A DNA stretch of 34,146 bases from an uncultured Lachnospiraceae bacterium (GCA_910585005.1 CAJUCN010000026.1:1-34146); one strand, 5' to 3'; numbered from the stretch's first letter, positions 7,061 through 14,870 are shown. Translations and numbers: made by a program. Notes: generated from the sequence alone by a model not told the origin.

Positions 7061-7798
7061 ATGGGAAACGAATTGCAGGTGATGGGATTGAACATAGCCA
7101 TATGTGATGACGAGAAAGCCATCCGTGAACAGATAAAGGAACTGATAGAAAAAGAGAAAGCGGGGATATGCCTTGATCTTTATGAGACGGGGGATGCGCT
7201 GCTTACTGCCGGGAAGCAGTTTGACATTGTGTTCCTTGACATACAGATGGAGGGAACAGACGGGATTGAAACGGCGAAAAGGCTAAGGCAGAGTGATGAA
7301 GATGCCATTCTGATCTTCATAACAGGCATCCGGGAATATGTTTTTCAGGCGTTTGACGTGGCGGTGTTCCACTATCTGTTAAAGCCGATTGAGGAAGAAA
7401 AATTCCATGAGGTGTTCCGGCGGGCAGGACGGGAGCTGGAAAAGAGGAAAAGCAAACGGCGGGAAACGGTGTTCATAAAGACGAGGAACAGGAGCTTTTC
7501 ACTGGAAAAGGACAGCATCCTCTATATCGAGAGCAGGGGGAAGAAAGTGGAGATACACACCACGGGGGAGACCATAGAGGCATATGCGTCCATGAATGAA
7601 ATGGAAGGGCAGCTTGGAGGCGGATTCTTCCGCTGCCACAGGGGGTATCTGGTGAACATGGCATATGTGGCGGAATATGACAGCGGGAGCATTACCCTGA
7701 ATAACGGAGGGTATGTCTATCTGGCAAAAGAGAAATACGGGGAGTTTGTGAAAGCCTATATGCGGTATCTGAGAAACGGGGTGGGTGCTGATGGCTGA
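7061..7798 (+). CDS. LytTR family response regulator
   Basis: The receiver domain has the acidic pair DD in ICDDE, the phosphoacceptor Asp in FLDIQM (D60 from this start) and the conserved Lys in LLKPI. The LytTR DNA-binding domain follows, with VFIKTRNRSFSL, ILYIESRGKKVEIHT and FFRCHRGYLVNM. This is the AgrA/VirR type that pairs with AgrC/VirS-like kinases. ATG 7061 has GGGGAAG 9 nt upstream; ATG 7082 is an alternative with a weaker site. It overlaps the kinase gene by 8 bp. Its likely targets are its own promoter and the downstream small-protein genes. Confidence 0.93.
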   Translation: MGNELQVMGLNIAICDDEKAIREQIKELIEKEKAGICLDLYETGDALLTAGKQFDIVFLDIQMEGTDGIETAKRLRQSDEDAILIFITGIREYVFQAFDVAVFHYLLKPIEEEKFHEVFRRAGRELEKRKSKRRETVFIKTRNRSFSLEKDSILYIESRGKKVEIHTTGETIEAYASMNEMEGQLGGGFFRCHRGYLVNMAYVAEYDSGSITLNNGGYVYLAKEKYGEFVKAYMRYLRNGVGADG

Positions 7799-9233
7799 AT
7801 GGGTTATAGGACTGATTGGTATTTTGCTGTGTCTGTTTGAAGGGTACTGCATCCAGTCCTTTTTTGGCAGGTTTGCAGTATCAAAGATGTGCAGGATAAG
7901 GAATGCTGAATGGGCGGCGGGCATTGCATGGGTTGTGATAAGGATTGTCAGCGAAGGGCTGTTTTCGGATACGGACGGTGCAGCGTTAATTATGGAGCTA
8001 CTTTTCACATTCAGCATTTTGTTTGTTTTCTGTGTGTGCTGGTATCAGGGGAATATTCTGTTAAAGGTTTTTCTGGCTGTCCAGTTTATCTCCCTGCGGG
8101 AGCTGTCATTCTGGGCGGGGTACAGCCTGCTGTACATTGGAAATGAGATGATAGAGGTACTGGTGCATAAAGCAGGCACCAGTATGATATCGGTGGGATA
8201 TCTGCCTGCGGCAGCAGACATCCTGTCCTGTTTTGGTGTTGCCCTTGTGGGTGCTGCACAGTACGCCCTGCTTTTTGTTTCCACAAGAAAGATAGCAGGA
8301 AGTTATTGCAGTAAGGAAAAAGGACAGATGGGTAAGGAAGTAGTATTTTACCTACTGCCCTCCGTGGCAGGCGTGCTGGTTTCAGTGCTTGTACGCCTGC
8401 TCCTGATCACCGTTACTGACGGCGTCCCGGTATTGCTGTATGAAAAATATCCAGCACTATATTTTATCATCCCAATGACGGCACTTGTATTGCTTGGAGC
8501 TATCGTGTTCAGTTTCCGCATTTATCAGAACATGGCGGCTCTGCAGGAAGAACGGGCAGAGAAAATTGTACTGGAAAACCAGATCACGCAGATGCAGAGT
8601 TCTATGGTGGAAATGGAACATCTGTATGACGGGATACGCTCGGTCAAGCACGATATGAAGAACCACATGGCAGTCCTGCAAAACCTGATACAGAAAAGAT
8701 ACAGCGGGGAAGATGAGGAAATCCGGCAGTATTTTGAGGGGATGTATCAGTCGGTGGAGCAGCTTGACAGCAGGGTGCATACGGGCAATGCAGTCAGTGA
8801 TGCAGTGGTAGGCAGTAAATTCCGCTATGCGGCAAAGAAGGTAAAAGGCATCAAACTGGATGCCAGAGGTTTCATGCTTTCAGATGCCGTTACAATAAAG
8901 GCTTATGATATGGGGATTATTTTAAACAACGGGCTGGACAATGCGATTGAAGCCTGCATACGGATGAGGGAGAAACATCCGGATTCAGAAGCCTTTATCA
9001 CGATCCGGTCTTTCAAGGCAAAGAATATGTATTTTATAGAGATTGAAAACAGTTTTGATGGCGCGGCGCTGTGCCATAAGGACAGCGGCCTTCCCATATC
9101 AACAAAAGAGGATAAGGAGGTGCATGGAATAGGGCTAAAGAATATCAGAAAATGTGCAATAAAATATGGCGGCGATATGGACTGTATTGTGAAAGGAAAT
9201 AAACTCATATTGTCAGTCATGGTAAAAGGTTGA
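7791..9233 (+). CDS. AgrC/VirS-type sensor histidine kinase
   Basis: The 480-residue kinase has about seven transmembrane helices in its first ~260 residues, a coiled-coil linker (LQEERAEKIVLENQITQMQ), then the SVKHDMKNHM motif with the phosphoacceptor His at about 287. A GHKL ATPase follows, with the NNGLDNAIEAC N-box near 380 and HGIGLKNI as G-box. This is the HPK10 architecture of peptide-pheromone receptors. No agrD/agrB-like pheromone pair is visible beside it, so the signal is unknown. The ATG at 7791 lies inside the end of the regulator gene, implying coupled translation. Confidence 0.92.
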   Translation: MAEWVIGLIGILLCLFEGYCIQSFFGRFAVSKMCRIRNAEWAAGIAWVVIRIVSEGLFSDTDGAALIMELLFTFSILFVFCVCWYQGNILLKVFLAVQFISLRELSFWAGYSLLYIGNEMIEVLVHKAGTSMISVGYLPAAADILSCFGVALVGAAQYALLFVSTRKIAGSYCSKEKGQMGKEVVFYLLPSVAGVLVSVLVRLLLITVTDGVPVLLYEKYPALYFIIPMTALVLLGAIVFSFRIYQNMAALQEERAEKIVLENQITQMQSSMVEMEHLYDGIRSVKHDMKNHMAVLQNLIQKRYSGEDEEIRQYFEGMYQSVEQLDSRVHTGNAVSDAVVGSKFRYAAKKVKGIKLDARGFMLSDAVTIKAYDMGIILNNGLDNAIEACIRMREKHPDSEAFITIRSFKAKNMYFIEIENSFDGAALCHKDSGLPISTKEDKEVHGIGLKNIRKCAIKYGGDMDCIVKGNKLILSVMVKG

Positions 9234-9257
9234 TCAGCAGAAAGGAGAGAATTCATT

Positions 9258-9995
9258 ATGAGCATTTTAGGAGTAAACGGAGCTTTAGCGGGTGCATACC
9301 AGTATGCGAACAGGACACAAAAAACAGCCACAAGAGGAACAAGTTTTGCAGAGCAGTTACAGAAAACAGGGGAGGCATCAGGCACATCAACGGTGGATGC
9401 TTATACGGAATACCTAAAGCAGAAATACGGGGCAGGCGTATCTATTCAGAATGTTGGAAAAGACCAGAACAGTATAGACAGTATTGGCGCAGGAACAGCA
9501 GGGACGGGAAATGTTGTGATCGCATCAAACATTCTGGAGCAAATGGCGAATGATCCGGAAAAGGCAGCTTATTATGAGAAAAAGATACAAGATTATTTCA
9601 ATTATTCTTTGCCACAAACACAGGCTTTTATGGTAGCGGTTGGGCATAAGATTACTTCCAGCGGTGTTATAATTCATGAGGATGGGACAGTAACTTATTA
9701 TCTTAGCGGTGAGGAAGCACCAGAAAAGAAAGCACAAGTGGAAGCTGAACAAAAGGCAAAACAGGAAAAGAAAGCGGCACAGCGCCAAGAAAATTTAAAA
9801 CGTAGTCAGGAAGCGGCGGAAGAGCGAAGACAGCAGATGGAGATTGCATATAGAAAACAGATGATGGCAGAGGTTCTTGCTAACCGTACATTGGATGCAG
9901 GCAAAGTTACATACACAAGTACATCAGAAACTATGGGGCCTGCGATTGCAGCTTATGAGCGGAACATCATGGAGGCGGCGGGCATTTTGAAGTAA
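9258..9995 (+). CDS. DUF6033-like small protein of unknown function (paralogue 1)
   Basis: The 245-residue protein has no signal peptide or membrane helix. The N-terminus MSILGVNGALAGAYQYANRT resembles the short Gly/Tyr motif of the other proteins in this run. The core YTEYLKQKYGAGVSI ... VVIASNILEQMANDPEKAAYYEKKIQDYF aligns with the gene at 10091 (YYSYLQKNYDCVKNGSVAISGSYLKECAKNPEKAKELE), so the two are paralogues. A Lys/Glu/Gln-rich stretch predicted to be a coiled coil spans about residues 158-200. AAAGGAGAG precedes the ATG, 24 bp after the kinase stop, so it may be co-transcribed with it. The function is unknown; the DUF6033 name is from memory. Confidence 0.75.
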   Translation: MSILGVNGALAGAYQYANRTQKTATRGTSFAEQLQKTGEASGTSTVDAYTEYLKQKYGAGVSIQNVGKDQNSIDSIGAGTAGTGNVVIASNILEQMANDPEKAAYYEKKIQDYFNYSLPQTQAFMVAVGHKITSSGVIIHEDGTVTYYLSGEEAPEKKAQVEAEQKAKQEKKAAQRQENLKRSQEAAEERRQQMEIAYRKQMMAEVLANRTLDAGKVTYTSTSETMGPAIAAYERNIMEAAGILK

Positions 9996-10002
9996 GGAAG
10001 AT

Positions 10003-10059
10003 CATGCCCGGACTTACCATAAGGGGGCATGGGCGGCTCCGAATGACAGAGGGGCCGCC
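10003..10059 (+). ncRNA. Structured leader RNA element B, copy 1
   Basis: Stem 1 is CATGCCC / GGGCATG (10003-10009, 10025-10031) closing the 15-nt loop GGACTTACCATAAGG. Stem 2 is GGCGGC / GCCGCC (10032-10037, 10054-10059) with TCCGAATGACAGAG inside. Two further copies precede the genes at 14304 and 15086 with the same loop length and changed but still paired stem bases. It ends about 30 nt before the start codon at 10091. Confidence 0.7.
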
Positions 10060-10090
10060 GATAAAATAAAATCATAAGGAGGACGAAATC

Positions 10091-10714
10091 ATGGCAATTT
10101 CAGGAATTGGAAGCAACTACAGCAATGTGTATGGGAGTACATACACGGCACAGAAAAATGAGACAGTGAAGAAAACAGAAACAAAGGAAGCTGCGCCTGC
10201 ACAGGCGAAGAGCACAGGGACAGACAGCGTATCGGATTATTATTCCTACCTGCAGAAGAATTATGACTGTGTAAAGAATGGCAGCGTGGCAATTTCGGGC
10301 TCTTACCTGAAGGAGTGTGCAAAGAACCCGGAAAAGGCGAAAGAACTGGAAGAAAGCCTTGCTTACTTCAAAGAAGGTTATGAAAGCGGTCTTAAGAGCG
10401 CCCAGGCCAATGCAAGGGCTATCGGGGCAAGGGTGGTGAACCATACGGAAAGCTGGAGCATCGACAGCACAGGGAATATAACCATGATGGCGTCCACCAC
10501 GGTAACTTCCGACAGCGGGGTAAAAGGCTGGAAGGAACTGGCAGAGGAACGGGAGGAAAAATTAAAGGAGAAAAAGGAGCAGGAACGCGCCGAGGAAAAG
10601 AGAAAAGCGCAGAAGGAACAGGAAGAAGAACGGCTGGAAAAGATTCAGATTTCAGCACAGTCAGTGCCCGTGATATCGGATGCGTACCATAAGCCTGTTG
10701 ACATCAAGGCATAA
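10091..10714 (+). CDS. DUF6033-like small protein of unknown function (paralogue 2)
   Basis: The 207-residue protein begins MAISGIGSNYSNVYGSTYT, the clearest form of the shared N-terminal motif, followed by a Lys/Thr/Ala-rich linker. The core has YYSYLQKNYD, KNPEKAKELEESLAYFKEGYESGL and SIDSTGNITMMASTTVTSDSGVKGW, and the C-terminal third is a highly charged predicted coiled coil (EEREEKLKEKKEQERAEEKR). It is paralogous to the gene at 9258. There is no signal peptide and no cysteine pair suggesting a lipoprotein. AAGGAGG precedes the ATG, and RNA element B lies just upstream. Confidence 0.75.
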   Translation: MAISGIGSNYSNVYGSTYTAQKNETVKKTETKEAAPAQAKSTGTDSVSDYYSYLQKNYDCVKNGSVAISGSYLKECAKNPEKAKELEESLAYFKEGYESGLKSAQANARAIGARVVNHTESWSIDSTGNITMMASTTVTSDSGVKGWKELAEEREEKLKEKKEQERAEEKRKAQKEQEEERLEKIQISAQSVPVISDAYHKPVDIKA

Positions 10715-10736
10715 ATGACAGAAAGGAAGAAAGCCA

Positions 10737-11573
10737 ATGGATATTAATAATCTGCAAAGGACACTGCCGCAGTCATACCATGTAGATGCTGGCAGGATAA
10801 GGGGGCGTTTACAGCAGGCGGATAAAGGCATTGCTGTGGACCAGCGGCAGGGCGACAGCGTGGATATTTCCGGGGAAGGCCGCAGGGCTTTGAGGGAAAA
10901 AATGTCTGCGGCAAAAAGGATGGAGCCTTCCGGGGATATCGGAAAGCTCTCGCCCATAAATTCCGGGGTATACGGCATGATGAATGATTTTGAAAAGGTC
11001 ATGTCGGAACTTGGGGGCGGTTCCGTGTCGGACGAATTTGTGACAAAGGACTATTCGCAGGCGGACGTTGATGCGCTGAAAGCGAGGTTTGAAGAAACGG
11101 AAGGGGCAAAGACGGATACCTTTGACAGTTATGTGAATAAGATGGCTTCCGCCTATCAACTGCTGAAAGACCGCATAGAGGAAAAATATGCGGCGTCTGG
11201 TGGCGGGAAGGAATATTACACTGCGGAGGATGGAAGCACGCAGGAGCTGACGAAGGAAAAGGAACTGGAAATGCTGGATAAAGCCTATGAAACTCACAGC
11301 AGGTTCATGGCGACAAACACGCAGATATGGAGCGAACTGCAGGGCTTTAAGGCGCAGATGGTATATCATTCCAACGGTTCGGAAAAGCAAAGCGAAGGTG
11401 TGAAAGAGCAGACTTACCATGCGTTTATGGATGCAGTCAGTGGGAAGAATGGCGGGCGTCTAAAACAGGAAAATGGCAGCCTGAACCAGTTTCGGCTGGA
11501 TTTGGGGATATCTCCTTCCGCAAGGAATACCCTGAACGGAATATGGGATTATTATGCGAATCTAAAACATTGA
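10737..11573 (+). CDS. Uncharacterised protein of the two-component-linked run
   Basis: The 278-residue protein is soluble and mostly predicted helical. I do not recognise its family. It has a short variable N-terminus, then GDSVDISGEGRRALREKM, a motif reminiscent of the D-x-V-x-I/L-S segment that follows flexible N-termini in FlgM-like and other clostridial proteins. The middle is rich in Glu/Lys helices and the C-terminus ends LDLGISPSARNTLNGIWDYYANLKH. GGAAGAAAG precedes the ATG, 22 bp after the upstream stop, so it should be on the same transcript as the DUF6033-like genes. The 147-bp gap that follows holds an inverted repeat TGGCAGA / TCTGCCA near 11594-11624. Confidence 0.7.
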   Translation: MDINNLQRTLPQSYHVDAGRIRGRLQQADKGIAVDQRQGDSVDISGEGRRALREKMSAAKRMEPSGDIGKLSPINSGVYGMMNDFEKVMSELGGGSVSDEFVTKDYSQADVDALKARFEETEGAKTDTFDSYVNKMASAYQLLKDRIEEKYAASGGGKEYYTAEDGSTQELTKEKELEMLDKAYETHSRFMATNTQIWSELQGFKAQMVYHSNGSEKQSEGVKEQTYHAFMDAVSGKNGGRLKQENGSLNQFRLDLGISPSARNTLNGIWDYYANLKH

Positions 11574-11720
11574 TCAGAGCAGATATTTTAATTTGGCAGA
11601 GGGGCAAAAACGAGCGTTTCTGCCATTGACTGGCTGTTTGGTTTTGGAAATGGCCATATGTATGGAAATTTGCCGAAAGTATGATTAAAGACCCATTCCG
11701 GCACTGGCATACAATATCTT

Positions 11721-12149
11721 GTGTGGGATGGCGAGGAAGGCCGTGGGGGAAAAGTCCTTTTGCAGGGCGAGGCAGACAGGGAAAGGTATGAGGCCCTTGC
11801 GGAGACCTACTTCAATAAATATCCCAACCTGATCCATGATAAGAACGCCGCATACATATGGGCTGACCTGGAGATAAAGGGGCTGGCGCAGCATACGAAG
11901 GACGGCATTGTCTCTATGGGCTTTAACGGGATGTCCTATAATGACAATACAGATTATAAGAACAACTGGAGCGTCCTGTTTTCGGAAAATACCTATAAGG
12001 CGGTTTTCAACTGGCTGCAAAACAACAGGGGCAGTATTGAAGAAATGCAGAAGTTCGCCACATGGCAGGATGTGTTTGATAGCATTGGCAGCCGCTATGA
12101 ACGGGTATGGTCTGATGAAGAAGAAAAGCAGGGGTATCTGAATAATTGA
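11721..12149 (+). CDS. Uncharacterised protein, 5' end probably damaged
   Basis: The readable product, about 142 residues, is WDGEEGRGGKVLLQGEADRERYEAL ... AAYIWADLEIKGLAQHTKDGIVSMGFNGMSYNDNTDYKNNWSVLF ... MQKFATWQDVFDSIG. It looks like the C-terminal part of a larger protein. The GTG at 11721 has no ribosome binding site. In the same frame, upstream sequence reads MYGNLPKV (from ATG 11658), then TGA (11682-11684), then LKTHSGTGIQYL into this gene, so a premature stop may have separated the N-terminus. Open frame extends back to 11592. I do not recognise the family. Repeat A copy 1 follows directly. Confidence 0.6.
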   Translation: MWDGEEGRGGKVLLQGEADRERYEALAETYFNKYPNLIHDKNAAYIWADLEIKGLAQHTKDGIVSMGFNGMSYNDNTDYKNNWSVLFSENTYKAVFNWLQNNRGSIEEMQKFATWQDVFDSIGSRYERVWSDEEEKQGYLNN

Positions 12150-12150
12150 T

Positions 12151-12214
12151 AAGCTACAGCCTGACAAGGCAGGGCAGGCATCCCCGGCATTCCGGCAGAT
12201 CGGGGAATAATTAA
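12151..12214 (+). repeat. Intergenic repeat A, copy 1
   Basis: The segment reads CAGCCTGACAAGGCAGGGC, then AGGCATCCCCGGCATTCCGG, ending CAGATCGGGGAAT. It fills the gap between the gene ending at 12149 and the start at 12239. It contains GCCTG / CAGGC and CCCCG / CGGGG inverted pairs. Confidence 0.8.
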
Positions 12215-12238
12215 AACAGCTTTTGGAAGAGGTATCAT

Positions 12239-12586
12239 ATGAAAAAGAACATTATTTTATGGGTGGCGGCTTCGGCGGTAGTTATGCTGGCGTTTCCGTG
12301 GCTTGCGGTTACTTTCGTAAAAGGCGATGCAGGAATGGCGGTATGTTTTCTTCTGTTTTTTGCAGTCAATCCATTATATTCCGTGATAATCGGAGCGTTT
12401 GCGGGAAAAGATGTGAAGCATTTGTGGAGCCTTCCGTTTATTTCAGCAGTGCTATTTCTGATAGGCACATGGATATTCTTTGACATGGGGGAAACAGCAT
12501 TTATCCTATATGCGGCAGTCTATCTCGTTATAGGGATAATGGCTATGCTGATTTCTATGTTTATTAGAAAGAAAACGCAGAAGTAG
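12239..12586 (+). CDS. Small four-helix membrane protein
   Basis: The 115-residue product is almost entirely hydrophobic, with four predicted transmembrane helices at about residues 5-27, 33-52, 64-84 and 88-108 and a short basic tail (RKKTQK). A charged turn (GKDVKH) separates helices 2 and 3. GGAAGAGG precedes the ATG. I do not recognise the family. It is the first of four short ORFs that alternate with repeat A. Confidence 0.75.
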   Translation: MKKNIILWVAASAVVMLAFPWLAVTFVKGDAGMAVCFLLFFAVNPLYSVIIGAFAGKDVKHLWSLPFISAVLFLIGTWIFFDMGETAFILYAAVYLVIGIMAMLISMFIRKKTQK

Positions 12587-12650
12587 CCTGACAAAGTAGG
12601 GCAGATATCCCCAGCGTTCCGGCAGAGTAGTAGAAGGGAAGATAATTAAG
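12585..12650 (+). repeat. Intergenic repeat A, copy 2
   Basis: This is a diverged copy: AGCCTGACAAAGTAGGGCAG, then ATATCCCCAGCGTTCCGGCAG, followed by AAGGGAAGATAATTAAG. It begins within the stop codon of the upstream membrane-protein gene and ends 26 bp before the next start codon. Confidence 0.75.
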
Positions 12651-12676
12651 ATAAGGATAAAAGGAAGAATATTTAC

Positions 12677-12853
12677 ATGAATCATTTTAAGAGATTTTTA
12701 TTACTTGTACTTGCATTGGCAGTTGGTGGAGGAATGGGATATAGGTTATTAGTGGGTTTCAATTTTGTTAAAATGGTTATTTTTATCTTGTTGATTTTAA
12801 TATTAGGTGAGGTGTTCTATCAAATAGATAAATGGTTATCTGATAAGGAGTAA
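12677..12853 (+). CDS. Small two-helix membrane protein (58 aa)
   Basis: The frame reads MNHFKRFLLLVLALAVGGG, then a second hydrophobic stretch VKMVIFILLILILGEVFYQ, and ends DKWLSDKE. AAGGAAG lies upstream of the ATG at a workable distance. It is flanked on both sides by repeat A. I do not recognise the family; its size and topology would suit a small membrane regulator or immunity-type protein, but nothing proves it. The 82 bp after it contain a possible 10-residue frame (VTLSKKYLYG) ending at 12935, immediately before the next repeat. Confidence 0.6.
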   Translation: MNHFKRFLLLVLALAVGGGMGYRLLVGFNFVKMVIFILLILILGEVFYQIDKWLSDKE

Positions 12854-12935
12854 TTTCCTGAAAAAGGCGGAAAGCATATTATCCAAAAAGGAAGTATCAT
12901 TGGTGACTTTGAGTAAGAAATATCTTTATGGTTGA

Positions 12936-13008
12936 ATATCCCCAATAAGCCACAGACTGACAAGAGCAGAGGCAGGCATCCTCGGCTTTCCGGCAGATGG
13001 AGGAATCG
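12936..13008 (+). repeat. Intergenic repeat A, copy 3
   Basis: The copy starts ATATCCCCAATAAGCCACAG and continues with GACTGACAAGAGCAGAGGC, AGGCATCCTCGGCTTTCCGG and CAGATGGAGGAATCG. It is full length compared with copy 5 and precedes the start at 13036. Confidence 0.8.
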
Positions 13009-13035
13009 TATAACAAGAATGTGGAGGAGTGTAAG

Positions 13036-13182
13036 ATGTTTGATTTTATCATAGAGATGATTGCAGATATTGCAGAAATCTTTGTTGATTTGTGGGTAAA
13101 CAAAGTGATAAACCGAAAGAAAAAAAGTAATATTGATTCTGGACATATAAGTCAGCAACAGGTGGTACAAGATGGAAAGTAA
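13036..13182 (+). CDS. Short amphipathic/membrane-associated protein (48 aa)
   Basis: The ATG at 13036 has GGAGGAG 6 nt upstream and encodes MFDFIIEMIADIAEIFVDLW followed by VNKVINRKKKS and a polar tail ending QQQVVQDGK. The N-terminal half is an acidic-hydrophobic helix and is followed by a basic cluster, as in small membrane-surface proteins. It overlaps the start of the next gene by 11 bp, implying coupled translation. The family is unknown. Confidence 0.6.
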   Translation: MFDFIIEMIADIAEIFVDLWVNKVINRKKKSNIDSGHISQQQVVQDGK

Positions 13183-13615
13183 AATGGAGAGAATCGATGC
13201 ATTACTGAAAAAGCAATGCTTTATCATGGATTATCTTCCGGAACAGGTGAAAGCGGACAATGGAGGACAGTTTTTTGATGTGGAGTATTATCTGCTGGGC
13301 AGCGATAAACATATTGGGCTGAAAGACAGGTTTGTTGCCGTCATTTTGAAACTGATGTGCTATTACCATGTGGCAATTCTGTGGAATGGGTGGGTTGACC
13401 GTCCTTCTCCGGAAATGATAGAGGAGGCGGTCTATGAAATTATGGAGAACCATTCGGGTACGCTGAATGTACTGTTCGTGGAGGCGGATGCGCTGCTGGT
13501 CTTTGATTGGAACTGCCTAAATCTGTCAGTGTATAATCCGGCAGAAGATGTCCAGTCCATTATGGAGAGGATTGCGTTTTCAGAAGGCTTATTTTGGAGA
13601 GAAGCTGCAAATTAG
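13172..13615 (+). CDS. Uncharacterised soluble protein (147 aa)
   Basis: The product begins MESKMERIDALLKKQCFIMDYLPEQV and contains GGQFFDVEYYLLGSDKHIGLKDRF and VILKLMCYYHVAILWNGWVDRPSPEMIEEAV. It ends LVFDWNCLNLSVYNPAEDVQSIMERIAFSEGLFWREAAN. It is acidic, rich in aromatics and without signal peptide or membrane helix, a look shared with some immunity-like proteins, but I cannot place it. The start overlaps the preceding short ORF; GGTGG is the only upstream ribosome binding site, and an ATG at 13184 is an alternative. Confidence 0.75.
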   Translation: MESKMERIDALLKKQCFIMDYLPEQVKADNGGQFFDVEYYLLGSDKHIGLKDRFVAVILKLMCYYHVAILWNGWVDRPSPEMIEEAVYEIMENHSGTLNVLFVEADALLVFDWNCLNLSVYNPAEDVQSIMERIAFSEGLFWREAAN

Positions 13616-13646
13616 GTCTGAATAGATGCACTGTTGTATTGGATGC

Positions 13647-13727
13647 ATATCCGCAATAGATCACAGCTGGATAATACAGGGCAGACATCCCTGGCGTTCT
13701 GGCAAAATTGGAGAGACGAGAATTAAG
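13647..13727 (+). repeat. Intergenic repeat A, copy 4
   Basis: The most diverged copy: ATATCCGCAATAGATCACAG, CTGGATAATACAGGGCAGAC, ATCCCTGGCGTTCTGGCAAA, then ATTGGAGAGACGAGAATTAAG leading straight into the next ATG. In this copy the repeat end supplies the purine-rich ribosome binding region (GGAGAG). Confidence 0.7.
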
Positions 13728-14057
13728 ATGAGGATAAAGTTTGATGAACCGATTGTTGGAAAGGATAGCGTGTTGGAGATAGGCAGTAAGGAGTTAGATG
13801 ATTTTTATGCTGCTGCATCAGATATTGACAGGATAAATCTCTTTTTTATATTGCTGGCATCATTACACTATTATGAGGAAAAAGGGGATACCGTCCGGAC
13901 AGCGCATTTGAGTTTTCTGATGGCGTACTATGTCTTTGCTCCTTTGACGCCACCTGGTTCCGAGTGCCTTGCCCTGTATTATATGAACGAAGCCGTGTCA
14001 TTAAATCCGATACCGGAATATAAAGAGTGGCTTTCGATTATGGAGAAAGGGAACTGA
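13728..14057 (+). CDS. Uncharacterised soluble helical protein (109 aa)
   Basis: The product reads MRIKFDEPIVGKDSVLEIGS, then KELDDFYAAASDIDRINLFFILLASLHYYEEKG, and later ALYYMNEAVSLNPIPEYKEWL near the end. The paired helices ending in AVSLNP resemble TPR-type repeats, which would make it a small protein-interaction module. The start at 13728 directly follows repeat A copy 4. No membrane helix or signal peptide is seen. The function is unknown. Confidence 0.7.
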   Translation: MRIKFDEPIVGKDSVLEIGSKELDDFYAAASDIDRINLFFILLASLHYYEEKGDTVRTAHLSFLMAYYVFAPLTPPGSECLALYYMNEAVSLNPIPEYKEWLSIMEKGN

Positions 14058-14066
14058 TTCAGACGC

Positions 14067-14142
14067 ATATCCCCAATAAGCCACAGCCTGACAAGGCAGG
14101 GCAGGCATCCCCGGCGTTCCGACAGATTGGGGAATCGGGGAG
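14067..14142 (+). repeat. Intergenic repeat A, copy 5 (reference copy)
   Basis: ATATCCCCAATAAGCCACAG, CCTGACAAGGCAGGGCAGGC, ATCCCCGGCGTTCCGACAG, ATTGGGGAATCGGGGAG. The outer arms CCCCAAT (14071-14077) and ATTGGGG (14126-14132) pair perfectly, enclosing GCCTG / CAGGC (14086-14090, 14102-14106). A ~45-bp extension shared with copy 6 carries the leader ORF described next. Confidence 0.85.
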
Positions 14143-14166
14143 CAGGGAGAGGAGGTGGAGGTCGGT

Positions 14167-14190
14167 ATGGAATTTGACCGAGGAACATAA
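14167..14190 (+). CDS. Seven-codon leader ORF, copy 1
   Basis: ATG GAA TTT GAC CGA GGA ACA TAA encodes MEFDRGT. It is preceded by GGAGGTGGAGGT at 14151-14162, a near-ideal ribosome binding site. The partner at 14951 encodes MEFGRGT, and one of the codon differences is synonymous and the stop is kept (TAA versus TAG). It lies 30 nt before RNA element B. Confidence 0.5.
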   Translation: MEFDRGT

Positions 14191-14219
14191 ATAAAGCACC
14201 TTTGCATGGAGCAATAAAA

Positions 14220-14273
14220 TGCTCGGACTTATCATGAGAGAGCAGGGGCGGCTCTGACCGACAGAGGGGCCGC
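14220..14273 (+). ncRNA. Structured leader RNA element B, copy 2
   Basis: Stem 1 TGCTC / GAGCA (14220-14224, 14240-14244) closes the 15-nt loop GGACTTATCATGAGA. Stem 2 GCGGC / GCCGC (14248-14252, 14269-14273) encloses an inner TCTG / CAGA helix with a purine bulge. Compared with copy 1, a C-G pair in stem 1 is replaced by T-A. Confidence 0.7.
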
Positions 14274-14303
14274 AATATTAAAAATAATGGAGGATGAAAG
14301 GAA

Positions 14304-14870
14304 ATGAATGTTAATGGAATAGGAGCAGCAGGATACCCGGCAGCAGGGTATGAAACAAGAAGGGCAAGAAGGAATTACACCGACCAGATGTGCAACATGG
14401 TTCCGGCAGCACAGGCATCCAGTGGTACATTTGAGTTACATATTTCAAATGATAAGGATGGAAAGGCAATCGGCTCAATGTGCGGGGCGGATTATTCCCT
14501 TACGGTCTACCAGCCGAAGGACTTTGACCCTGCAAATCCGGTATATAAGGTGAAGGTATGGGACAAAGGCGGAAATGTGACAGAACGCATGGTGGATGTG
14601 TCAAAAGTTGATACAACGGGCAGTGACTATATTGATATGTTTGCATATTCCAGCCACTTATCGGCAAGCGGGGAATGTCCGGGCGCACAGTCCGCTTTTA
14701 TCAGGGCAGGGGCAAATCAGCATGGCGCTGACAATAGGACACATGATGACCTGTTCGGGATGAATGACTGGATCAGCGTTTTAAAGGATGCTATGCAGAC
14801 GCAGTATGATGCCGGGAATCTGAAAGGATATCTGGACTATAAGCAGTTTTGGGATTTCCTGGATAAGTAA
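14304..14870 (+). CDS. Uncharacterised protein with NGIGAAGYPAAGY leader motif (paralogue a)
   Basis: The 188-residue protein begins MNVNGIGAAGYPAAGYETRR, shared exactly with the gene at 15086. The body carries YSLTVYQPKDFDPANPVYKV, KVWDKGGNVTERMVDVSKVD, an MFAYSSHLSASG segment and a C-terminal NDWISVLKDAMQTQYDAGNLKGYLDYKQFWDFLDK. The paralogue keeps the order NPVYKVK-WDK-GNVTE-MVDVSKVD. There is no hydrophobic signal peptide. AATGGAGGA precedes the ATG, and repeat A, the leader ORF and RNA element B lie in that order upstream. The family is not recognised and the function is unknown; export by a non-classical route is only a possibility. Confidence 0.78.
   Translation: MNVNGIGAAGYPAAGYETRRARRNYTDQMCNMVPAAQASSGTFELHISNDKDGKAIGSMCGADYSLTVYQPKDFDPANPVYKVKVWDKGGNVTERMVDVSKVDTTGSDYIDMFAYSSHLSASGECPGAQSAFIRAGANQHGADNRTHDDLFGMNDWISVLKDAMQTQYDAGNLKGYLDYKQFWDFLDK

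Noticed and set aside
10003..10059. Rho-independent terminator
   Set aside because: The hairpins are not followed by a T-run and lead directly into a ribosome binding site, so a leader element is the better reading.
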